DNA from: Streptomyces lydicus
Lineage (GTDB): Bacteria > Actinomycetota > Actinomycetes > Streptomycetales > Streptomycetaceae
Direction: 5' to 3'
Assembly: GCF_000717345.1 (NCBI RefSeq)
Contig: NZ_JNZA01000027.1
Span: 62,001 to 126,000 of the forward strand
DNA: 64,000 bases
The position numbers and the translations under genes were made by a program. Each line of letters opens with the position of its first letter. Positions within the stretch are counted from its first letter, which is position 1. The notes beneath the pieces were generated by a model, which saw nothing but the letters and a program-made list of their open reading frames with translations, was not told the origin of the DNA and searched no databases. Shown one piece after another: positions 56,126 to 64,000 of this stretch.

Positions 56126-56407
56126 TCAGCGACGACGCGACTTGCGGTCGTCCTTCTCGTGGCCGCGGAAGGTGCGGGTCGGCGCAAACTCGCCGAGCTT
56201 GTGGCCAACCATCGACTCGGTGACGAACACCGGGACGTGCTTGCGGCCGTCGTGCACCGCGATCGTGTGGCCGAGCATGGCCGGGACGATCATGGAGCGG
56301 CGGGACCAGGTCTTGATGACGTTCTTGGTGCCGGCATCGTTCTGAACATCCACCTTCTTGGAAAGGTGGTCGTCGACGAAGGGCCCCTTCTTGAGACTGC
56401 GCGGCAT
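56126..56407 (-). CDS. rpsS: 30S ribosomal protein S19
   Basis: Head protein of 93 residues ([33 protein letters not shown]). It lies 12 bases after rplB. Confidence 0.98.
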   Translation of the reverse strand: MPRSLKKGPFVDDHLSKKVDVQNDAGTKNVIKTWSRRSMIVPAMLGHTIAVHDGRKHVPVFVTESMVGHKLGEFAPTRTFRGHEKDDRKSRRR

Positions 56408-56419
56408 CTAAACCCGCTC

Positions 56420-57256
56420 CTAGCGCTTCTTGTTCGTCTTGCGGCGGCGGACGATGTACTTGTTGCTCGCCTTCTTCGGCGAACGAGTACGACCCTCCTT
56501 CTGACCCCAGGGCGAGACCGGGTGGCGACCACCGGAAGTCTTGCCCTCACCACCACCGTGCGGGTGGTCAACCGGGTTCATCACGACACCACGCACGGTC
56601 GGGCGGACGCCCTTCCAGCGCATACGGCCGGCCTTGCCCCAGTTGATGTTCGACTGCTCGGCGTTGCCGACCTCGCCGACGGTGGCGCGGCAGCGCACGT
56701 CGACCAGGCGGATCTCACCGGACGGCATACGAAGGTGGGCCATCGCGCCCTCCTTCGCCAGCAGCTGCACGGAGGCACCGGCCGAGCGGGCGAACTTCGC
56801 ACCGCCGCCCGGACGCAGCTCGATCGCGTGGATCGTCGTACCCACGGGGATGTGACGCAGCGGCAGGTTGTTGCCCGGCTTGATGTCGGCGCCAGGGCCG
56901 TTCTCAATCCGAGCACCCTGGGCCAGGCCACGGGGCGCGATGATGTAGCGCTTCTCGCCGTCTGCGTAGTGCAGCAGCGCGATGCGCGCGGTGCGGTTCG
57001 GGTCGTACTCGATGTGCGCGACCTTGGCCGGCACGCCGTCCTTGTCGTGACGACGGAAGTCGATCACTCGGTAGGCGCGCTTGTGGCCACCGCCCTGGTG
57101 GCGAACGGTCACACGACCGGCGTTGTTACGGCCGCCCTTGCTGTGCAGCGGGCGGACCAGCGACTTCTCCGGCGTGGACCGCGTGATCTCGACAAAGTCG
57201 GCGACGCTGGAGCCACGACGGCCCGGGGTCGTCGGCTTGTACTTGCGGATACCCAT
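56420..57256 (-). CDS. rplB: 50S ribosomal protein L2
   Basis: Core large-subunit protein of 278 residues required for peptidyl transfer and subunit joining ([31 protein letters not shown]). Confidence 0.99.
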   Translation of the reverse strand: MGIRKYKPTTPGRRGSSVADFVEITRSTPEKSLVRPLHSKGGRNNAGRVTVRHQGGGHKRAYRVIDFRRHDKDGVPAKVAHIEYDPNRTARIALLHYADGEKRYIIAPRGLAQGARIENGPGADIKPGNNLPLRHIPVGTTIHAIELRPGGGAKFARSAGASVQLLAKEGAMAHLRMPSGEIRLVDVRCRATVGEVGNAEQSNINWGKAGRMRWKGVRPTVRGVVMNPVDHPHGGGEGKTSGGRHPVSPWGQKEGRTRSPKKASNKYIVRRRKTNKKR

Positions 57257-57295
57257 TTCTCAGTCCTCGTCCGATTCCGGACGACTCGGACTCCG

Positions 57296-57619
57296 TTAGG
57301 AGACCGGGCCGCCGAAGATGTCGATACGGTCGCCCTCGGCGAGGGTCACGATGGCGCGCTTGGTGTTGGCGCGCTTGCCGTAACCGGTGCGGGTGCGCTT
57401 GCGCTTGCCCTGCCGGTTGATCGTGTTGACCCCGGTGACCTTGACCGAGAAGACCGCCTCGACGGCCTGCTTGATCTGGGTCTTGTTCGCGCCGGGCGCG
57501 ACGATGAACGTGTACTTGTTCTCGTCCAGCAGCGCGTAGCTCTTCTCGGAAACCACCGGCTTGACGAGAACGTCACGCGGGTCCGAGAACGTCTTGCTGG
57601 TGACGACGGCCTCAGTCAT
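57296..57619 (-). CDS. rplW: 50S ribosomal protein L23
   Basis: A 107-residue tunnel-exit protein that docks trigger factor and SRP ([26 protein letters not shown]). Its start overlaps the rplD stop by one base. Confidence 0.98.
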   Translation of the reverse strand: MTEAVVTSKTFSDPRDVLVKPVVSEKSYALLDENKYTFIVAPGANKTQIKQAVEAVFSVKVTGVNTINRQGKRKRTRTGYGKRANTKRAIVTLAEGDRIDIFGGPVS

Positions 57620-58272
57620 CAGGCGTCGCTCCCTTCGGTCTCAGCGTTGGCCTTGGGGCCAGACACGAAGGACTCGAAGGCGGCCTTGGTGAAGACCACG
57701 TCGTCGGAGACGAGCACGTCGTACGTGTTCAGCTGGCCCGGCTCCAGGATGTGGACCTGGGGCAGGTTGCGGGCGGACAGCCACGCGGCCTCGTCGCTGC
57801 GCTCGGCGACCAGGAGCACGTTCTTGCGCTCGCTGACCTTGCCGAGGAGAGCCTTGGCGGCCTTGGTGGAGATGTCGCCCTCGACCACGCCGGAAACGAC
57901 GTGGATACGGCTGTTGCGGGCCCGGTCGGTGAGGGCACCGCGCAGGGCGGCAACCTTCATCTTCTTCGGGGTCCGCTGGCTGTAGTCACGCGGCACGGGA
58001 CCGTGGACGACGCCACCGCCGGCGAACTGCGGCGCACGGGTCGAACCCTGGCGCGCGCGGCCGGTGCCCTTCTGGCGGTACGGCTTCTTGCCACCGCCGC
58101 GGACCTCGCCGCGAGTCTTGGTCTTGTGCGTGCCCTGACGGGCCGCGGCCAGCTGCGCGACAACGACCTGGTGGATCAGCGGAATGCTGACCTTGGCGTC
58201 GAAGATCTCCGTGGGGAGCTCGACGGTACCGGCCTTGTCGCCTGCCGGCGAAAGGATGTCAATGGTGCTCAT
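57619..58272 (-). CDS. rplD: 50S ribosomal protein L4
   Basis: A 217-residue protein whose loop lines the exit tunnel ([20 protein letters not shown]). In E. coli L4 represses the S10 operon; whether it does so here is unknown. Confidence 0.98.
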   Translation of the reverse strand: MSTIDILSPAGDKAGTVELPTEIFDAKVSIPLIHQVVVAQLAAARQGTHKTKTRGEVRGGGKKPYRQKGTGRARQGSTRAPQFAGGGVVHGPVPRDYSQRTPKKMKVAALRGALTDRARNSRIHVVSGVVEGDISTKAAKALLGKVSERKNVLLVAERSDEAAWLSARNLPQVHILEPGQLNTYDVLVSDDVVFTKAAFESFVSGPKANAETEGSDA

Positions 58273-58280
58273 CGGTTACC

Positions 58281-58925
58281 TCAGGCCCCCTTGGCCGCGG
58301 TACGGACCAGGACGAGGCCGCCGTTCGGACCAGGAACTGCGCCCTTGATGAGCAGCAGACCCTTCTCCGCGTCAACGGCGTGGACGGTCAGGTTCTGGGT
58401 GGTGACCCGCTCATTGCCCATACGGCCGGCCATCCGCATGCCCTTGAACACGCGGCCCGGGGTGGCACAGCCACCGATGGAGCCAGGCTTACGGTGCACG
58501 CGGTGGGCACCGTGCGAAGCCTTGCCGCCGTGGAAGCCGTGACGCTTCATGACGCCGGCGAAGCCCTTGCCCTTGCTCTTGCCGGTCACGTCCACCTTGA
58601 CGCCGGACTCGAAGGTCTCAGCGGTCAGCTCCTGGCCGAGGGTGTACTCACCGGCATCGGGAGTACGGACCTCGACGAGGTGACGACGGGGGGTGACGTC
58701 GGCCTTCGCGAAGTGGCCCTTGAGGGGCTTGTTCACCTTGCGCGGGTCGATCTCGCCGAAGGCGATCTGGACGGAGTCGTAACCGTCCTGGTCATTGGTG
58801 CGCACCTGGGTAACGACACAGGGGCCGGCCTTGACCACAGTGACCGGGACGACACGGTTGTTCTCGTCCCAGACCTGGGTCATGCCGAGCTTCTCGCCCA
58901 GGATGCCCTTGATCTGCTTAGCCAT
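58281..58925 (-). CDS. rplC: 50S ribosomal protein L3
   Basis: Assembly-initiating protein of 214 residues ([45 protein letters not shown]). Confidence 0.98.
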   Translation of the reverse strand: MAKQIKGILGEKLGMTQVWDENNRVVPVTVVKAGPCVVTQVRTNDQDGYDSVQIAFGEIDPRKVNKPLKGHFAKADVTPRRHLVEVRTPDAGEYTLGQELTAETFESGVKVDVTGKSKGKGFAGVMKRHGFHGGKASHGAHRVHRKPGSIGGCATPGRVFKGMRMAGRMGNERVTTQNLTVHAVDAEKGLLLIKGAVPGPNGGLVLVRTAAKGA

Positions 58926-58939
58926 CTCTTCCGCGCCTC

Positions 58940-59248
58940 TCAGAGCTTGATCTCGATGTCAACGCCGGCCGGAAGGTCCAGGCGCATCAGCGAGTCAACG
59001 GTCTTGGGCGTCGGGTCGAGGATGTCGATCAGGCGCTTGTGCGTGCGCATCTCGAAGTGCTCGCGCGAGTCCTTGTACTTGTGCGGCGACTTGATGACGC
59101 AGTACACGTTCTTTTCAGTGGGCAGCGGCACCGGGCCCGCGACCGACGCACCAGTGCGGGTCACCGTCTCGACGATCTTCTTCGCCGAGGAGTCGATGAC
59201 CTCGTGGTCGTAGGCCTTGAGCCGGATGCGGATCTTCTGTCCCGCCAT
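58940..59248 (-). CDS. rpsJ: 30S ribosomal protein S10
   Basis: A 102-residue ribosomal and antitermination protein (NusE), starting [25 protein letters not shown] 59248 is the family start. First gene of the S10 operon behind a long leader. Confidence 0.98.
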   Translation of the reverse strand: MAGQKIRIRLKAYDHEVIDSSAKKIVETVTRTGASVAGPVPLPTEKNVYCVIKSPHKYKDSREHFEMRTHKRLIDILDPTPKTVDSLMRLDLPAGVDIEIKL

Positions 59249-59564
59249 GGCTACTTCGTAGTCCTGTCTCTCGTAACGCTCTGGGACCCGGTGCGCTGCG
59301 CTTCTGCGGAAGCGCCGTTCTTCTCCGACCCACGCGGTCGGGCGTGTCGCACCCCTTCCCGTAAATCTCCACAGGGGAGATCCTTCAAGAAGGAGAGGTA
59401 GGGGAAGAACACCCACCGGGCGCCTGGCCGAGGCACCCCGCTGACGCTTCCCGGAAGATTCCCGTATTTCCGGCCCTGAGAAGGGACGACGAATACCTGG
59501 GACTCGCTTCCGGTCCTCCCGGCGGGAGGCGCGCAACATCGGCACTCAACCGAGCAACCTGGAC

Positions 59565-59595
59565 AGTGTGCCACACCCGGGACGCCGAAGGCCAA
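59565..59595 (-). promoter_or_regulatory. Candidate S10 operon promoter
   Basis: On the minus strand TTGGCC (59590-59595) and CACACT (59565-59570) are 19 bases apart. Another TTGACA at 59607-59612 has no matching -10. The choice is tentative. Confidence 0.4.
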
Positions 59596-59611
59596 TCGGA
59601 CCCAACTGTCA

Positions 59612-59647
59612 AGGAGCCCCGCCCACCTGATGGTGGGCGGGGCTCCT
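59612..59647 (-). terminator. Terminator after tuf (end of str operon)
   Basis: A perfect 16-bp stem (AGGAGCCCCGCCCACC at 59612-59627 with 59632-59647) and a four-base loop, 39 bases beyond the tuf stop. Confidence 0.88.
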
Positions 59648-59686
59648 CGTTGCTCTGTCGAGCTACCGGGTCTCCCCGATCAACAC

Positions 59687-60880
59687 TTACTTGTTGATCT
59701 TGGTGACCTGGCCGGCGCCGACGGTCCGGCCACCCTCACGGATGGCGAACTTCAGGCCCTCTTCCATGGCGACCGGCTGGATCAGCGAGACGGACATCTC
59801 GGTGTTGTCGCCGGGCATGACCATCTCGGTGCCCTCGGGGAGGGTCACCACACCGGTCACGTCAGTCGTACGGAAGTAGAACTGCGGACGGTAGTTGTTG
59901 AAGAACGGCGTGTGACGGCCACCCTCGTCCTTGGACAGGATGTACGCCTGCGCCTCGAACTCGGTGTGCGGGGTGACCGAGCCCGGCTTGATGATGACCT
60001 GGCCGCGCTCGACGTCCTCGCGCTTGATACCGCGAAGCAGCAGACCGACGTTCTCACCGGCCTGGCCCTCGTCGAGGAGCTTCCGGAACATCTCGATACC
60101 GGTGACCGTGGTGGTGGTCTTCTCGGTCTTGATGCCGATGATGTCGACGGTCTCGTTGACCTTGAGGACACCACGCTCGATACGACCGGTGACAACGGTG
60201 CCACGGCCGGTGATCGTGAAGACGTCCTCGATCGGCATCAGGAACGGCTTGTCGACGTCGCGCTCGGGCTGCGGGATCGACTCGTCGACGGCGGCCATCA
60301 GGTTCAGGACCGACTGGCCCCACTCCTTGTCGCCCTCGAGCGCCTTGAGCGCCGAGACCTTGACGACCGGAACGTCGTCGCCGGGGAACTCGTACTCGGA
60401 GAGGAGCTCACGGACCTCGAGCTCGACGAGCTCCAGGATCTCCTCGTCGTCCACCATGTCGGCCTTGTTCAGGGCGACAACGATGTACGGAACGCCGACC
60501 TGGCGGGCCAGGAGCACGTGCTCCTTGGTCTGCGGCATCGGGCCGTCGGTCGCGGCGACCACGAGGATGGCGCCGTCCATCTGCGCCGCACCCGTGATCA
60601 TGTTCTTGATGTAGTCCGCGTGACCGGGGCAGTCGACGTGGGCGTAGTGACGGTTCTCCGTCTGGTACTCGACGTGCGCGATGGAGATGGTGATACCGCG
60701 CTGGCGCTCCTCAGGAGCCTTGTCGATCTGGTCGAAGGCCGAGGCCTCGTTCAGGTCCGGGTACGCGTCGTGCAGCACCTTGGTAATGGCGGCCGTGAGG
60801 GTCGTCTTACCGTGGTCGATGTGACCGATGGTGCCGATGTTGACGTGCGGCTTAGTCCGCTCGAACTTCGCCTTCGCCAC
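59687..60880 (-). CDS. tuf1: Elongation factor Tu
   Basis: GTPase that delivers aminoacyl-tRNA. The 397-residue product has GHIDHGKTT (P-loop; Ile in place of the usual Val), [14 protein letters not shown] and all three domains. The C-terminal domain-3 region looks like that of drug-sensitive EF-Tu; no resistance change is evident. In Streptomyces this tuf1 is reported to be read both from the str operon and from its own upstream promoter; here a 155-bp gap with a hairpin lies between fusA and tuf. Confidence 0.98.
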   Translation of the reverse strand: MAKAKFERTKPHVNIGTIGHIDHGKTTLTAAITKVLHDAYPDLNEASAFDQIDKAPEERQRGITISIAHVEYQTENRHYAHVDCPGHADYIKNMITGAAQMDGAILVVAATDGPMPQTKEHVLLARQVGVPYIVVALNKADMVDDEEILELVELEVRELLSEYEFPGDDVPVVKVSALKALEGDKEWGQSVLNLMAAVDESIPQPERDVDKPFLMPIEDVFTITGRGTVVTGRIERGVLKVNETVDIIGIKTEKTTTTVTGIEMFRKLLDEGQAGENVGLLLRGIKREDVERGQVIIKPGSVTPHTEFEAQAYILSKDEGGRHTPFFNNYRPQFYFRTTDVTGVVTLPEGTEMVMPGDNTEMSVSLIQPVAMEEGLKFAIREGGRTVGAGQVTKINK

Positions 60881-60948
60881 TGGTTCCTCCTGAAGTGGTT
60901 CTGTACGCCTTACTCATCGGCGCCAGGTGATCTTTGCTGGGATGCCGG

Positions 60949-60991
60949 CTGCCGGGGCAAACCTCACGGATTGCGGGGATTACCCCGGCAG
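60949..60991 (-). other. Hairpin in the fusA-tuf gap
   Basis: CTGCCGGGG (60949-60957) pairs with CCCCGGCAG (60983-60991), a 9-bp stem with a 25-base loop that contains part of a second small GGGG/CCCC repeat. TTGACA (60996-61001, minus strand) just upstream could be the -35 of a tuf promoter, but no good -10 follows. Confidence 0.5.
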
Positions 60992-61035
60992 ACGGTGTCA
61001 AGCCTAAAGCGTGTTCCGACTCTCGGGAGACGGAC

Positions 61036-63156
<2,121 letters not shown>

Positions 63157-63195
63157 ATCGGCTCAATCTTCTCTCGGTCTCGATGTGGGTTGCGA

Positions 63196-63666
63196 CTACC
63201 AGCGGTAGTGCGCGAAGGCCTTGTTGGACTCGGCCATCTTGTGCGTGTCCTCACGCTTCTTGACCGAAGCACCGAGGCCGTTGGAGGCGTCGAGCAGTTC
63301 GTTCATGAGGCGCTCGGTCATGGTCTTCTCGCGGCGGGCGCGGGAGTAACCCACGAGCCAGCGGAGCGACAGCGTGGCGGCGCGGCCGGGCTTGACCTCG
63401 ACCGGGACCTGGTAGGTCGCGCCACCGACACGGCGGGACTTGACCTCAAGGGTCGGCTTGATGTTCTCGAGCGCGCGCTTGAGCGTGATGACCGGGTCGT
63501 TGCCGGTCTTCTCGCGCAGACCCTCCATGGCGCCGTAAACGATGCGCTCAGCGGTGGAGCGCTTGCCGTTCAGCAGCACCTTGTTGATGAGGGAGGTCAC
63601 CAGAGGAGAACCGTAGACCGGGTCGATGATGACCGGGCGCTTCGGGGCGGGGCCCTTACGAGGCAT
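63196..63666 (-). CDS. rpsG: 30S ribosomal protein S7
   Basis: Head-assembly protein of 156 residues ([39 protein letters not shown]; ends NKAFAHYRW). It starts two bases after the rpsL stop. Confidence 0.99.
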   Translation of the reverse strand: MPRKGPAPKRPVIIDPVYGSPLVTSLINKVLLNGKRSTAERIVYGAMEGLREKTGNDPVITLKRALENIKPTLEVKSRRVGGATYQVPVEVKPGRAATLSLRWLVGYSRARREKTMTERLMNELLDASNGLGASVKKREDTHKMAESNKAFAHYRW

Positions 63667-63668
63667 TC

Positions 63669-64000
63669 TTACTTCTCCTTCTTGGCGCCGTAGCGGCTGC
63701 GAGCCTGCTTACGGTTCTTGACGCCCTGCGTGTCGAGGGAGCCGCGGATGATCTTGTACCGAACACCCGGCAGGTCCTTCACACGACCACCACGCACGAG
63801 CACGATCGAGTGCTCCTGCAGGTTGTGGCCCTCACCCGGAATGTAAGCGGTGACCTCGATCCCGCTGGTCAGACGCACACGCGCGACCTTACGCAGGGCC
63901 GAGTTCGGCTTCTTCGGGGTGGTCGTGAAAACACGCGTGCAGACGCCACGGCGCTGGGGAGAACCCTCGAGCGCGGGCGTCTTGTTCTTCTCGACCTTGT
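63669..64000 (-). CDS. rpsL: 30S ribosomal protein S12 (start beyond window edge)
   Basis: Decoding-centre protein. The visible 110 codons start at [12 protein letters not shown] and end [11 protein letters not shown]; about the first 14 codons lie outside the window. The streptomycin-relevant Lys residues in [12 protein letters not shown] and [12 protein letters not shown] are wild type. Confidence 0.98.
   Translation of the reverse strand, partial: KVEKNKTPALEGSPQRRGVCTRVFTTTPKKPNSALRKVARVRLTSGIEVTAYIPGEGHNLQEHSIVLVRGGRVKDLPGVRYKIIRGSLDTQGVKNRKQARSRYGAKKEK

Larger units (their letters stand above)
59249..59686. other. tuf-rpsJ intergenic region with S10 leader
   Basis: No gene. The right end holds the tuf terminator (59612-59647); a candidate S10 promoter lies at 59565-59595. 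The leader of about 310 bases includes AU-richer stretches and a small CTTCAAGAAG palindrome near 59385-59395. Confidence 0.75.

Noticed and set aside
59251..59612. Open frames in the tuf-rpsJ gap
   Set aside because: They overlap the S10 leader and promoter; no family resemblance.
59687..60880. Possible kirromycin-resistant EF-Tu
   Set aside because: The domain-3 and interface residues look like the usual sensitive form, and no elfamycin cluster is nearby.
63669..64000. Streptomycin-resistance change in rpsL
   Set aside because: The PKKPNS and VKDLPG motifs are wild type.

Overview
The window is a chromosomal core segment of a Streptomyces or a very close relative. The evidence is strongly GC-biased third codon positions, frequent GTG starts, WhiB-family WhiD (9931-10263), BldM (8937-9548), a ShbA/SigD-type sigma factor, a His-rich GroEL1, two IMPDH-family paralogues and actinobacterial ribosomal operons. 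I see no prophage, insertion sequence, CRISPR array, rRNA or tRNA gene. The species cannot be named from this sequence.

Layout. (1) 1-8 kb: 5' part of a Ser/Thr kinase gene, a serine hydrolase lipoprotein, GlpD, a nucleotide-sugar dehydrogenase-like protein lacking the catalytic cysteine, then GuaB3 and GuaB. (2) 8-10.3 kb: developmental regulators: the ShbA-type sigma factor, bldM behind a sigma-BldN-type promoter, and whiD behind two inverted repeats. (3) 10.4-16.2 kb: LysR regulator, MOSC protein, SDR, a DUF2264 protein and a divergent D-2-hydroxyacid dehydrogenase. (4) 16.3-18.5 kb: groES-groEL under two CIRCE operators. (5) 18.7-25.5 kb: a SEDS (FtsW/RodA) protein, a 291-bp imperfect palindromic element, a class I methyltransferase, a small membrane protein, tsaD-rimI-tsaB, a pseudo-L,D-transpeptidase and a small ORF beside an iron-box-like site. 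(6) 25.5-33.6 kb: tsaE, alpha/beta hydrolase, alr, L,D-transpeptidase, nnr, acpS and glmS, all on the minus strand. (7) 33.7-42 kb: coaA, DUF389 protein, glmM, rpsI-rplM, an ABC-F ATPase, a membrane-anchored protein and truA. (8) 42-64 kb: the alpha, secY, spc, S10 and str operons, all minus strand, ending inside rpsL.

How the genes fit together. The t6A tRNA-modification set (tsaE, tsaB, tsaD with rimI) is interleaved with peptidoglycan precursor and cross-linking genes (alr, ldt, glmS, glmM), cofactor genes (acpS, coaA, nnr) and the chaperonin. The gene order guaB3-guaB-sigD-type sigma-whiB3/whiD-groEL1/groES-tsaD-rimI-tsaB-tsaE-alr resembles the Mycobacterium tuberculosis Rv3410c-Rv3423c region as I remember it, with bldM and other genes added here.

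Most noteworthy: three family members have lost their catalytic cysteine (nucleotide-sugar dehydrogenase, GuaB3, YkuD-type L,D-transpeptidase). There is also a composite palindrome at 20194-20484, a sigma-BldN promoter, paired operator-like repeats before whiD, several leaderless-type promoters and strong hairpins inside the ribosomal operons. I found no clear new multi-gene system; the palindrome and the three pseudoenzyme candidates are the best leads.
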